Shown here piece by piece: positions 17,354 through 26,275 of a stretch of 64,000 bases of DNA. Numbering within the stretch: the stretch's first letter is position 1; each line of letters opens with the position of its first letter. The notes beneath the pieces were generated by a model. It was not told the DNA's origin, made no database searches, and was given only the letters and a program-made list of their open reading frames with translations. The position numbers were made by a program, and so were the translations under genes. Where the stretch lies: contig JBDXCV010000003.1 of assembly GCA_039980135.1 (NCBI GenBank), forward strand, positions 434,001-498,000, read 5' to 3'. The stretch comes from Alphaproteobacteria bacterium (GTDB taxonomy: Bacteria > Pseudomonadota > Alphaproteobacteria > UBA6615).

Positions 17354-17730
17354 CCGCGATGTTCTACGAGGGCCGCCCGCCGCTTGAAATCGTCGGGCAG
17401 CTGATGATCGCGACGCTGTTTCTGGGGCCGCTGGTGGTCAACGCCGCGACGAAGGAGCAACAGCATGTGGACCGGATGGCGGCGATGAAGATTCCGCTGC
17501 CGCGCGCGACCCTGTGGGCGGGTTTCGCGCTGCAGGCCGCGGGCGGCGTGATGGTCGCGCTCGACTGGCAGGCGAGCCTCGGGGCGGCTCTGCTAATTGT
17601 CTTCACGGTGCTGGCGAGCGCCATCTTCCATCGCTTCTGGACGGTGGGCGACCCGCTGCGCCGTCACCTGCACCTGTCCTTCCTGTTCTCGAATATCGCC
17701 GTCATCGGCGCGCTGTTGCTGCTGATCTGA
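17350..17730 (+). CDS. Small four-helix membrane protein (DoxX-like)
   Basis: 126 residues with about four membrane helices (for example GQLMIATLFLGPLVVNA and ALLLLI at the end). An internal HVDRMAAMKIPLPRATLW loop and HRFWTVGDPLRRHLH resemble the DoxX/TMEM-type superfamily. Translation is coupled to the preceding flavoprotein by an ATGA overlap. DoxX proteins are often encoded beside oxidative enzymes, but no specific role can be assigned. Confidence 0.75.
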   Translation: MTAMFYEGRPPLEIVGQLMIATLFLGPLVVNAATKEQQHVDRMAAMKIPLPRATLWAGFALQAAGGVMVALDWQASLGAALLIVFTVLASAIFHRFWTVGDPLRRHLHLSFLFSNIAVIGALLLLI

Positions 17731-17756
17731 CGCACGTCTTGCTTCGGCGGTGCTCG

Positions 17757-18683
17757 CTAGCGGTCTTTTGCCGCCTTAAGATATGTCGTGTCGATGTAAT
17801 GCGCGGGTCCGTGAAGATCGTCGGGCGCGGGACCGAACTCGCGCCGCAGGTCGAGCACCGTGGCGATACCGGGCAAGTCGAACATGCCGTCGCGGCGTAT
17901 GCCGGTATCGGCATCGAAGAACACGTCGCACGCCCCCGCCGCGACCCCGCGCGGCATCTGGGGCATGTTTTCGGCGATGATGTCGAGGGCGGTCTCGCGG
18001 TTGGCGGGGTCATAGAGCCAGTTCACGGCCTCGAGCCACCCGGCGATGAAGCCGGACAGGTCGTCGGCGTTCTCACGCGCCCAGGCGACGCGGGTCCCGC
18101 CGACGATCCCCTGATAGGACTCCAGCACATCGGCCGCACGGGCGAGCACATGGTGGCCCTTCGAAGCGCCCATGATTTCGAACGGGGTCACCTGCAGCGT
18201 GCCCTTCTGTTCGGGGTGTTCCATCATCGCCTGCCAGCGTTGCAGGACGCCGCCGGTGGACATCCACTCGATCGCGTTCTCGTCGATACCGTTCAGCGCC
18301 AGCATGCGCCGGAGCACGAAGGCGAAGCCGGTGGTGAGCGCGTCAGCGGTCAGGATCTTGCCCGGCAGGTCGGTGAAGGACTTTATGTCTTCCTGGACGA
18401 CGAAACGCAGGAACGCGTCGTCGGACCCCATGAAGGCGAACAGGTCGGTGTCGCCGTCGGCGGGAACCTCTCCCTGGCTCTCCTTGTAGGCGATGATGTT
18501 GTCGATCGCCGTGAGCATGATGTCGAACTCGCCCGCCGCGATCCCGGTCAGCTGCTCGACCGAGTTCGGCGTGAAGATGATCTCCAGATCGAGTTCGCGC
18601 CGGGCGAAGAAACCCTGCTTGAGCCCGGCCCACAGAGGGATATTGATGGCCCCCGGGAACACGTTGATGGTCAGCGTTCGCAT
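17757..18683 (-). CDS. NMT1/THI5-like (SsuA-type) substrate-binding protein without signal peptide
   Basis: 308 residues of the periplasmic-binding-protein type II fold: NVFPGAINIPLWAGLKQGFF, LEIIFTPNSVEQLTGIAAG, FDIMLTAIDNIIAY, and a hinge DLPGKILTADALTTGFAF. Such proteins bind pyrimidines, sulfonates, taurine or aromatic acids for ABC transporters. No ABC permease or ATPase is nearby. The start at 18681-18683 gives no signal peptide and no upstream codon supplies one. It may therefore act in the cytoplasm, as a sensor or enzyme, or the true N-terminus has been lost. Confidence 0.8.
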   Translation of the reverse strand: MRTLTINVFPGAINIPLWAGLKQGFFARRELDLEIIFTPNSVEQLTGIAAGEFDIMLTAIDNIIAYKESQGEVPADGDTDLFAFMGSDDAFLRFVVQEDIKSFTDLPGKILTADALTTGFAFVLRRMLALNGIDENAIEWMSTGGVLQRWQAMMEHPEQKGTLQVTPFEIMGASKGHHVLARAADVLESYQGIVGGTRVAWARENADDLSGFIAGWLEAVNWLYDPANRETALDIIAENMPQMPRGVAAGACDVFFDADTGIRRDGMFDLPGIATVLDLRREFGPAPDDLHGPAHYIDTTYLKAAKDR

Positions 18684-18796
18684 GGTCTTGTTCCCCCGTT
18701 TGTGACCCTTGTCGCCCCAGGCTATTTCGCGCAATGCCGGAGCCGCTCATTTTCCTGTTTGTGTGCGCGCGAAAAAAGCGCTTTGTTCGCGCTGTC

Positions 18797-19315
18797 ATGA
18801 CAACCACCACCATTACCTATGCCGGGCGGCACCAGATCACGGTCCTGCCGGGCCGCGCGCTCCGCCTGTCCGACGGCAATTATCCGTTGTTCAAATCGCC
18901 CGTGCCGGAAACCGTCGCGGCCCCCGACGAATGTCTGGCGTTCCTGCGTGAGCTCAGCGTCAGCTTGGTCGATGTGTTCGATATCGCATCGCGGCGCTGG
19001 CTCAACGCCTATTTCGATGCGGTGATCGCCCGAGCGGATGCCGCGCGCGACGAATTGCCTGTGCCCGGTGGCATGGAGGCGGTGGAGAACGGCTATCGCA
19101 ACTGGTGCTACGGCGCCTATCGGCCGCTGATCCGGGCGAATTTTGAAGACGACGGCCAGACGGTCAGCGCGACGATACTGTTCTGGCTCGACGACGGGCC
19201 GCTGGTTGCCCAGCCCGGCGAGGGGATCGACCCTCGCCTGCTGGATTATCTGACCGGCGTCGCGGCCCCGCACCATCCGTTCGTGCGGCGGCCGCTCGCC
19301 GGGCTGCTAGGCTAG
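18797..19315 (+). CDS. Conserved-looking protein of unknown function
   Basis: 172 residues; not recognised. It starts TITYAGRHQITVLPGRALRL and ends RPLAGLLG, with tryptophans and tyrosines in the middle (NGYRNWCYGAYRPLIRANF). No signal peptide or membrane segment is evident; mixed alpha/beta composition. The ATG at 18797 is selected over in-frame upstream codons because those encode a low-probability hydrophobic stretch. It diverges from the NMT1-like gene (114-bp gap) and overlaps the LVIVD gene tail-to-tail by 4 bp. Confidence 0.6.
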   Translation: MTTTTITYAGRHQITVLPGRALRLSDGNYPLFKSPVPETVAAPDECLAFLRELSVSLVDVFDIASRRWLNAYFDAVIARADAARDELPVPGGMEAVENGYRNWCYGAYRPLIRANFEDDGQTVSATILFWLDDGPLVAQPGEGIDPRLLDYLTGVAAPHHPFVRRPLAGLLG

Positions 19316-20523
19316 ATGTCCAGGGACAGGCAGTAGAGCCCGCCCGCATGGCGATCTACGCAATAGACGATGCGGTTCTCATCGACATAGACATCGTTGA
19401 TCTGGGCCGTCGCGACCGGTGAATTGTCTGGCTTCGGCGGCACGAAATACGCCACTTCCTTGGGCTGCAGCGGGTCCTTGAGATCGAACACCCGCAGGCC
19501 CCCGTTGAAGAAGGTGCCGAAGATCAGATCGTCGGACTGGAAGGACGGGCCGGGCCGGTTTTCATGCAGGTTATGCGCCCCGAATCGACCGCCTCGATTG
19601 CGGAAATCGTCCAGCGGCGGCATCGGCAGGGTACCGATCGGCACGAGATTGTCTTCCACGCGCGCGTCGACGACCCAGGCCAGTTTCGGCCAGTCCATGG
19701 CGTCGTCCCGGATGCTTTCGTCCGTGACGATCAGGATGTCCTTGCTGAACAAGGGCAGCACCGTGTGGGCAAACCCGTTATAGGGCGGACTGGGGTTCCA
19801 ATCGCCGATCACCTTGGGGTCCGATTTGTCGGAGATGTCCATGATGAAGGTGCCGCCATCGAGATAGCCGAGATACATGCGGTCGGGGCGCTGGGGATAG
19901 ACGTTGGTGTTGTGGGCGCGGAAGCCGGAATCGAACGTCGGGTGGCGCGGCGGCGGCGGCACGTTGTCGCCCTCGCGGGTGCCGGGATACCACCAACGAC
20001 CGATTTCGCTCGGTTTCGACGGGTTGCGCACATCGATGCAGCGGTAGAACTGGTCGTCCTTGGGGTGGGTGGGCACGAAATCGTCCGAGCCGCCCGCGAA
20101 ATGGACATATTCGCCGTCGGCGAACCAAAGCTGATGGACGCCGCGCGAGTGGGGACCCGAGCAATCGAAGAAGGAGATCGATTTGGGGTCCTCCGGGGTC
20201 GATAGATCAAACAGCTCGACGCCGACCTTCTGCTCGTTCACGCCGGGCGTCTGGTAGGCGACGGCCATGATATCGCCGGTCACTTCCAGCGAGTTCGAAC
20301 GCATGTTGACGATTGGCAGTTCGGTCTGGATGACAACCTTGGGCTTGCGGGGGTCGGAGACGTCGACGCCGGTGAAGTTCTTCGGCCCGGATTCATGGGC
20401 CAGCCACATGATGCGGCGACCGTCCGGTGCGACTTGCATGGCCATGCCTTCGCCCATGCCGCCATGCCCGACGAGCGTGTCCTGGGACAGCAGTGTCATA
20501 TTTTTGATTTCTGGACCAGCCAT
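19312..20523 (-). CDS. LVIVD-repeat beta-propeller protein
   Basis: 403 residues made of repeated beta-sheet units typical of LVIVD-repeat proteins, such as GVDVSDPRKPKVVIQ, VELFDLSTPEDPKSISFF, YRCIDVRNPSKPSEIGRWW and FIMDISDKSDPKVIGDWN. Each unit is a [IV]DVSDP-like turn followed by a strand, so a propeller is expected. No signal peptide is apparent. It has a GGAGAG ribosome site and follows the molybdopterin hydroxylase subunit by 48 bp, probably as the last gene of that operon. Function is not established. Confidence 0.88.
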   Translation of the reverse strand: MAGPEIKNMTLLSQDTLVGHGGMGEGMAMQVAPDGRRIMWLAHESGPKNFTGVDVSDPRKPKVVIQTELPIVNMRSNSLEVTGDIMAVAYQTPGVNEQKVGVELFDLSTPEDPKSISFFDCSGPHSRGVHQLWFADGEYVHFAGGSDDFVPTHPKDDQFYRCIDVRNPSKPSEIGRWWYPGTREGDNVPPPPRHPTFDSGFRAHNTNVYPQRPDRMYLGYLDGGTFIMDISDKSDPKVIGDWNPSPPYNGFAHTVLPLFSKDILIVTDESIRDDAMDWPKLAWVVDARVEDNLVPIGTLPMPPLDDFRNRGGRFGAHNLHENRPGPSFQSDDLIFGTFFNGGLRVFDLKDPLQPKEVAYFVPPKPDNSPVATAQINDVYVDENRIVYCVDRHAGGLYCLSLDI

Positions 20524-20571
20524 CGTGATTCTCTCCTTGGATTGGAATTTTTGTTGGATTGTTGGTGCCGA

Positions 20572-22917
20572 TTATACGGCGTTTTGGTTGGCGTTTTGAA
20601 TGGCCTGCCAAACTCTTTCCGGCGTGGCAGGCATGTCGATATGGCGTATGCCGAGAGGGCGCAGCGCGTCGCAGACGGCATTCATGACCGATGGCAGCGC
20701 CCCCACGGTGCCGGCCTCGCCCGCACCCTTGAGGCCCATCGGGTTGTTCTTCGACGGGATGTTGTGTTCGTGCACGTCGAAGCTCGGAAAATCATCGGCG
20801 CGCGGCATGGCGTAATCCATGAAGGAGCCGGTCAGCAGCTGGCCGCTATCCGGGTCATAGATCACGCGTTCGAGCAGCGCCTGGCCCGCGCCCTGGACCA
20901 CGCCGCCATGTACCTGGCCCTTGACCATCATCGGGTTCAGGGCGACGCCCACGTCGTCGAATACGGTATAGGCGATGATCTCGACTACGCCGGTGTCGGG
21001 GTCGATCTCGACCTCGCAGGCATGCGCGCCGTTGGGATAGGTCGGCCCGGGTGGCACGATGATGGCGCCCTCGGCGAGGCCCATGTCCATTTCGCGCGGC
21101 ATCTTGGCCGGCAGGTAGGACGCCTTGGCCACGTCCGTAAGTGAAATGGCGCGATCGGTGCCGGACACGGTGAATACGCCGTTGTCGAACTGAATATCGG
21201 CGGCCGCGGCCTCCAGCAAATGGGCGGCAATCAGGGTCGCACGTTCGACGATCTTTTCCGATGCGCGCAGAAGTGCCGCCCCGCCGACGCTGATCGAGCG
21301 TGAGCCGAATGTACCCTTGCCATGATGCACGAGATCGGTGTCGCCATACTGGACCCGGATCGAATCGAACGGAACGCCGAGAGCCTCGGATGCGATCTGG
21401 GCGAACGCCGTCTCATGGCCCTGACCGTGGGAGTGGGTGCCCATCAAAACCGATACGCCGCCATCGGTATCGAAACGCACGGCTGCACTTTCCTCGTTGG
21501 GGTGCGGCAGCGGTCCGCCGGCGATCTCGATTACCGAGGCGATGCCCATGCCGCGCAGCTTGCCACGGGTCGCGGCCTCGGCGCGGCGTGCCTCGAAGCC
21601 GTCACGGTCTGCCGCGCTGATGACATTGTCGAGGCAGCCGGCGAAATCACCGCTGTCGTAGGTGAAGACGAACCCCGTGTCATAGGGCAGAGCCTCGTTG
21701 GGGATCAGGTTGCGCCGGCGTAGCTCGACCGGGTCGATGCCGAGATCATGGGCGGCGGTGTCGATCAGCCGTTCTAGGCCATACGAGGCTTCCGGCCGCC
21801 CGGCACCCCGATAGGTCGCAGTCGGGCTTGTGTGGGTGAACACGCCGCGTGCTTCGACATGGACATGAGGCGTGGTGTAGACGCCCGACAGGCCACCGAG
21901 ATTGTTGGTAGGTGAATGAGGCCCGGAATTGCTGAGATAGCCACCCAGTGCGGCGTCGGTGGAGACCCTGAGGCCGAGAAACCTGCCGTCGTCATCGAGC
22001 GCGAGCGCGGCGTGGGAGACGTTGTCACGGGCATGGTAATCGCTGATCAGCGCCTCGCTTCGGGTTGCCGTGAAACGGACCGGACGCCCCGTGCGTCTTG
22101 CCGCCCACAAGACCAGGGCGTGCTCGACGAAGGGGCTGCCGCGCATGCCGAATCCGCCACCCATGTCGGGCGAGATCACGCGCAGTTTGCCTGCAGGAAT
22201 TCCGAATACGTTCTTCGCGAGGTCGGCGCGCAGCCGGTGCGGCGATTGGCACCCGGCATAGAGTGTGTAGCGTCCCTCAAGCGGGTCGAAGTAGCCGATC
22301 GCCGCGCGCACCTCCATGGTGTTGGTCGACACGCGGCTGATTACATAGTCCAGCTCGACCACATGCGCAGCCGTTGCGAAGGCCGCGTCGGTGGCATCCT
22401 TGTCGCCCAGGGAGAAAACAAAACTTTCGTTTCCGGGTACCGTGTCCCAGACTCCCGCCGCGCCTTCGTCCCGGGCGCGACCGGTCTCGATGACGTGGTC
22501 GCGCGGCGCGTAATCGACCACGATCGCCTCTGTCGCGTCGACCGCCTGGGCGTAGGTTTCGGCGATGACGGCCGCGACGGCCATGCCGACCAGATGGACC
22601 TCGCCGTCGGCCAGCAGCGGGTATGGCGGCTCGACCATGGGGGCGCCGTCGCGTTGTTTGCGTTTCACGCTGCAGGCCAGCCCGCCGATGCCATCCGCCT
22701 TCAGATCTTCAGCCGTCAGCACCTCGATGACGCCGGGCATCGCGGCCGCGGCAGACGTGTCGATTGCGCGGATGTCCGCTGCCGCATGGGGTGAGCGTGC
22801 GATGGCCATATAGGCCGCCCCCGGCACCTTGCGGTCGTCAGTGTAGTTGCCCTTGCCCGTGAGAAGGCGCCGGTCTTCGACCCGCGGCACCGACTGGCCG
22901 ATGCCGTATTCGCGCAT
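20572..22917 (-). CDS. Molybdopterin-binding subunit of a xanthine dehydrogenase-family hydroxylase
   Basis: 781 residues, the usual size of CoxL-type catalytic subunits. It begins IGQSVPRVEDRRLLTGKGNY; the moco region has GGGFGMRGSPFVEHA and ATYRGAGRPEASYGLERL; the C-terminus carries GLKGAGEAGTVGALPS, whose glutamate is the conserved catalytic base. The CO-dehydrogenase active-site loop (VAYRCSFR) is absent, so this is a CO-independent hydroxylase of aldehydes or heterocycles. Oddly, no FAD or 2Fe-2S subunit gene is adjacent. It stands 62 bp after tctA in the same direction. ATG 22915-22917 is preferred to the TTG just before it. Confidence 0.93.
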   Translation of the reverse strand: MREYGIGQSVPRVEDRRLLTGKGNYTDDRKVPGAAYMAIARSPHAAADIRAIDTSAAAAMPGVIEVLTAEDLKADGIGGLACSVKRKQRDGAPMVEPPYPLLADGEVHLVGMAVAAVIAETYAQAVDATEAIVVDYAPRDHVIETGRARDEGAAGVWDTVPGNESFVFSLGDKDATDAAFATAAHVVELDYVISRVSTNTMEVRAAIGYFDPLEGRYTLYAGCQSPHRLRADLAKNVFGIPAGKLRVISPDMGGGFGMRGSPFVEHALVLWAARRTGRPVRFTATRSEALISDYHARDNVSHAALALDDDGRFLGLRVSTDAALGGYLSNSGPHSPTNNLGGLSGVYTTPHVHVEARGVFTHTSPTATYRGAGRPEASYGLERLIDTAAHDLGIDPVELRRRNLIPNEALPYDTGFVFTYDSGDFAGCLDNVISAADRDGFEARRAEAATRGKLRGMGIASVIEIAGGPLPHPNEESAAVRFDTDGGVSVLMGTHSHGQGHETAFAQIASEALGVPFDSIRVQYGDTDLVHHGKGTFGSRSISVGGAALLRASEKIVERATLIAAHLLEAAAADIQFDNGVFTVSGTDRAISLTDVAKASYLPAKMPREMDMGLAEGAIIVPPGPTYPNGAHACEVEIDPDTGVVEIIAYTVFDDVGVALNPMMVKGQVHGGVVQGAGQALLERVIYDPDSGQLLTGSFMDYAMPRADDFPSFDVHEHNIPSKNNPMGLKGAGEAGTVGALPSVMNAVCDALRPLGIRHIDMPATPERVWQAIQNANQNAV

Positions 22918-22979
22918 CAACAGCTCCCGGAACGCGCCGGGGTTGGCAACATGCTTACGCGGGAACTCGGCATCAGGGC

Positions 22980-24509
22980 CTAGTCACCCTTCTGTTCATC
23001 GCCGGCTGCGAGTGCCGCTTCGCCCTGCTCGACGGCCTGGTCCCAGGCCTTTGGTTTGAACGAGTAGTACAGCGCGATGACAATCATGAAGATGATGACG
23101 TCCGAGATCCAACGGCTGAAGATGAAGCTGAGCGGGCTGTCGTCCGAGACGATCAGCACATTGCGCAGCCCTTCTTCGGCGATCGGACCCAGGATGATGC
23201 CCAGCAGGATACCGGCCGGCGAGAAATTATACTTCTGCGCCAGATAGCCGACGATCCCCATGGCGACCATGATCCACACATCCCAGGGGTTTCCGCTGGC
23301 GGCGAAGGTGCCGACGACGCAGAAGATCATGATGATCGGTGCCAGCAGGCCCCGCGGGAACAGGGTCACATAGGCCAGCAAGCGCGCCATCACGGCGGCG
23401 ATCCCGCCCATGAAGAAGTTGGCCAGGATGAAGCCCCAGATCACCGTGAAGATGACTTCGGGCGAGTCCGTAAACAGCCGATCGCCCGGTTGCAGCCCGT
23501 GGATCATCAGCGCGCCGAGAATAACGGCTGCCGAGATGCCGCCGGGAATACCGAGCACAAACATCGGGATCAGGGAGGTGCCCGTCACGCCATTGTTGGA
23601 ACCCTCGGTGGCGGCGAGACCCTTGACCTCGCCCTCGCCGAACTTGTCGCCGGGCTTGCCGCGCTGGATCTCCCAGGCATAGGCGATCCACTGGGCCACA
23701 CTGGCGCCGGCGGCGGGCACGATGCCCATAACCAGGCCGGTCACCCAGCCACGCACCAGCGACCAGCGGCAATGCATGATCTCCGACCAGCGGGGCATGA
23801 TGTTCCAGCTGAGTTTCGCCTTGCCGGAAATATTGGTCCTGGGGCTGCCCTCGCACAGGGTCAGCGCCTGGGCGAATGCGAACAGGCCGATCACGGCGGG
23901 CAGGATACCGACGCCGGACAAAAGACCGGTCATGCCGTAGTTGAATCGCGGATAGGCCGACGCCGCATCGACACCGATGGTGCTGATCAGCAGACCAGCG
24001 AGCCCGGCGATCAGCCCCTTCAGGACGGCCCCGAAGGACACAGCGGCGATCGCCGTCAGGCCGAGCAGGGCGACCACGAAAAATTCAGCCGGACCGAACA
24101 GGAGCGACACCTTGGCCAGCGGCGGCGACAGATAGAGCAAAGCAAATCCGGAGATCAGACCTCCCATCACGGAGGCGAAGGTGGACATGCGGATGGCTTC
24201 GGTCGCGCGGCCGCGCTTGGTCATCTCGTAGCCTTCGATGGCCGAGGCCGCCGACGCCGATGTGCCCGGCGCGCGCAGCAGGATAGCGGTAAACGAGCCG
24301 CCGTAGATACCTGCGGCATAGGTCGAAACCATCAGGATGAGCGCGGTTTCAGCCGGCCATTCGAACGAGATCGGGATCATCAGGGCGATGGCCATGGGCG
24401 GTCCGAGGCCCGGGATGGCGCCGATGATGAGGCCGACGACGATGCCGACGAACATCGCACCGATGTTGGCGAGAGTCAGAACGTTGAGAAGAAAGTCGAT
24501 GCTATCCAT
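22980..24509 (-). CDS. tctA: TTT transporter large permease subunit (TctA), system 2
   Basis: 509 residues, about 11-12 membrane helices. Key loops are GIYGGSFTAILLRAPGTSAS, TGLVMGIVPAAGASVAQWIA and GSNNGVTGTSLIPMFVLGIP. It differs clearly from the first TctA in the window (GTSAS against GTPSA, VPAAGAS against LPGAGGP), so the two systems are not recent copies and probably have different ligands. The C-terminus is charged and cytoplasmic (AALAAGDEQKGD). Confidence 0.95.
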   Translation of the reverse strand: MDSIDFLLNVLTLANIGAMFVGIVVGLIIGAIPGLGPPMAIALMIPISFEWPAETALILMVSTYAAGIYGGSFTAILLRAPGTSASAASAIEGYEMTKRGRATEAIRMSTFASVMGGLISGFALLYLSPPLAKVSLLFGPAEFFVVALLGLTAIAAVSFGAVLKGLIAGLAGLLISTIGVDAASAYPRFNYGMTGLLSGVGILPAVIGLFAFAQALTLCEGSPRTNISGKAKLSWNIMPRWSEIMHCRWSLVRGWVTGLVMGIVPAAGASVAQWIAYAWEIQRGKPGDKFGEGEVKGLAATEGSNNGVTGTSLIPMFVLGIPGGISAAVILGALMIHGLQPGDRLFTDSPEVIFTVIWGFILANFFMGGIAAVMARLLAYVTLFPRGLLAPIIMIFCVVGTFAASGNPWDVWIMVAMGIVGYLAQKYNFSPAGILLGIILGPIAEEGLRNVLIVSDDSPLSFIFSRWISDVIIFMIVIALYYSFKPKAWDQAVEQGEAALAAGDEQKGD

Positions 24510-24530
24510 GATCCTAATCTCCGCGTGGCG

Positions 24531-24980
24531 CTAAAAGAGAATGCCTTCGGGCAGAAACGCGCCGAGGACCAGGGTGAAGAATGCGTAGAGCAGCGGGAAC
24601 AGAATGACGGCGGTGAGCACGATCAGTTTGTGGTCGCGCAGGCCGGTCATGTAGGCCGCGATAAAATAGAAGAAAAAGGAGGTAACGTAGAAGCCGATCT
24701 CGAACACGGCGAAGGTGTAGATAACACCCAGGAGCATGATGTAGACGGGCTTCCAGGCGGTGTAGGAGAAGTCGAACTTCACCATGCCCCGGAGGCGTTC
24801 CTTGTCGCGCGCGGTGAGGGAGCGCACGAGCATGCCGAATGCGAGCACCATGATGCCGATCTCCGCGAATTGCGGAAATGCCCCGGCGCGTTTTGGCCAC
24901 CCGGTCGTCTGGGTGTACATGAAGCCGGCCGCCAGGATCAAACCTATGGCGACGAGCCGCTCAGCCATTAATCGTGTCAT
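24531..24980 (-). CDS. tctB: TTT transporter small membrane subunit (TctB), system 2
   Basis: 149 residues and four membrane segments: an N-terminal helix LVAIGLILAAGFMYTQT, a FPQFAEIGIMVLAFGMLV segment, and two more ending LVLGAFLPEGILF. It is the partner of the TctA encoded 21 bp downstream. The ribosome-binding region contains an uninterrupted run of ten G residues on the sense strand, listed separately. Confidence 0.88.
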   Translation of the reverse strand: MTRLMAERLVAIGLILAAGFMYTQTTGWPKRAGAFPQFAEIGIMVLAFGMLVRSLTARDKERLRGMVKFDFSYTAWKPVYIMLLGVIYTFAVFEIGFYVTSFFFYFIAAYMTGLRDHKLIVLTAVILFPLLYAFFTLVLGAFLPEGILF

Positions 24981-24985
24981 GAAAT

Positions 24986-24995
24986 CCCCCCCCCC
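24986..24995 (-). repeat. Ten-base G homopolymer (sense strand) at the tctB ribosome-binding site
   Basis: Ten C on the plus strand, five bases before the tctB start codon. The run itself acts as the Shine-Dalgarno region; a change in its length would alter SD-start spacing. Confidence 0.85.
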
Positions 24996-25054
24996 AGGAT
25001 ATCTCTTGAACGGAGCGTTCTTGTGTCGCTCTCACATTGTCACGAGCGGGACCA

Positions 25055-25085
25055 CACGCCCCGCCGGATCAACCGACGGGGCGTG
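25055..25085 (-). promoter_or_regulatory. Intergenic hairpin between tctC and tctB (system 2), probable expression attenuator
   Basis: CACGCCCCGCCGG pairs with CCGACGGGGCGTG around ATCAA: a 13-bp stem with one mismatch, no T-tract. Same position relative to the genes as the hairpin at 9489-9521, though the sequences differ. Confidence 0.65.
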
Positions 25086-25129
25086 CATTTGGAAACGGCG
25101 TTTCCGGTACCCGTATAACGTACTGGTGT

Positions 25130-26119
25130 TTACTGGACGCCTTCCTGTTCCCAGTAGGCAGCCTGCTCGGCAACCTTCTGACCTTCACGCAGGAGCGTCC
25201 ACATCTCGTCGCCTTCGGCGAACATGAGATGGTTCTTGTTGGCGGCTTCCTTGGCCATATACTCGGGGTTGGCGATCGCCCGCTTGATGGCGGCGAGATA
25301 GACCGCACGCTTCTCGTCTTCGAGACCGTTGGCAGTCGCCAGCGTACGACCGGCATAGGTGATGTTGCGTTTGCCGGTGATCTCCTCGAACGTCGGGACG
25401 TCGGGCAGCAGGTCCCAGCGGGTCGGATGCAGGACGGCGATCGGCCGCAGCTTCTTTTCCTCGATTGAGGGAATGAAGAAGCCGACGTTGGCGGCGATCA
25501 GGTCGACATGCTTGCCCAGCGCGAGCTGAATCTTGGAGTTGTCGCCACGGCTGGTCACGAACTTCGCCTTGAAGCCCGGAACGGCCTGCTGTGCGAATGC
25601 CACACCGATATGGTCATCACTGCCGAAGCTGCCCGGGGCAACGATGATCGGCTGCTTCTGAGCATAAGCGAGGACGTCGTCCAGATCCTTGAAACGTTCG
25701 TCATCGTAGCGTGTCAGCCACAGGCCCGGATCATAGGAGTGCCAGGCCAGGAAGTTGAAGGATTCCAGCTTCTCTGTACGCTTCATGGCCGGATTCAGGA
25801 ACGAGAAGATGTGCGGAATGTTGACGACGGCCAGCTTGTGATCATCGCGCCGCGCGTTCCAGTCGTTGACGACCTGGCTCCACGAGACCCAACCGCCGCC
25901 GCCGGCGACGTTGGTGACTTTCACCGGCACACCGAGTTCTTCGGCGAGATAGGGAGCAAACAACCGGAACGTCCGGTCCGCGCCGCCACCCGGTGCGAAG
26001 GGCACCTGGAGCTGGACGGGTTTGCTCGGGAAATCCGCGGCGGATGCAGTGCCGGGAGTCACGAATGTGAACCCGAGCACGGCCAGTGCCGCGAAGACAA
26101 ATGATGTAATGCGTTTCAT
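25130..26119 (-). CDS. tctC: TTT-family solute-binding protein (TctC/Bug type), system 2
   Basis: 329 residues with a Sec signal peptide (MKR start, long hydrophobic run, cleavage after GTASA). The mature region has FPSKPVQLQVPFAPGGGADR and the loop VTNVAGGGGWVSW, as in Bug receptors. It contains an unusual number of aromatic residues, e.g. FNFLAWHSYDPGLWLTRYDD. The receptor likely binds a carboxylate, which fits an import role for the surrounding catabolic genes. About 150 bp separate it from the cupin gene upstream, enough for its own promoter. Confidence 0.92.
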   Translation of the reverse strand: MKRITSFVFAALAVLGFTFVTPGTASAADFPSKPVQLQVPFAPGGGADRTFRLFAPYLAEELGVPVKVTNVAGGGGWVSWSQVVNDWNARRDDHKLAVVNIPHIFSFLNPAMKRTEKLESFNFLAWHSYDPGLWLTRYDDERFKDLDDVLAYAQKQPIIVAPGSFGSDDHIGVAFAQQAVPGFKAKFVTSRGDNSKIQLALGKHVDLIAANVGFFIPSIEEKKLRPIAVLHPTRWDLLPDVPTFEEITGKRNITYAGRTLATANGLEDEKRAVYLAAIKRAIANPEYMAKEAANKNHLMFAEGDEMWTLLREGQKVAEQAAYWEQEGVQ

Positions 26120-26275
26120 AAGACGACCATCCCCTGTTTGGATTTTTTGGTTTCTTGTCCGCAAAGCCTATCGCTATCGGGAGCGCGACAGCAAACATTT
26201 TTTCCAAAAGGAAAATAGTACCGCTCCGCAGACAAGGATCGCGTTCCCGCAGGGCGGGGGTGCGGGGTCACAGGG

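Noticed and set aside
20572-22917. Aerobic carbon monoxide dehydrogenase large subunit
   Set aside because: The CoxL active-site loop VAYRCSFR is absent; the corresponding loop reads TYRGAGRPEA.
23490-24971. A 493-codon plus-strand frame opposite tctAB
   Set aside because: Low-complexity shadow frame rich in Asp, Gly, His and Glu, antisense to clear membrane genes.
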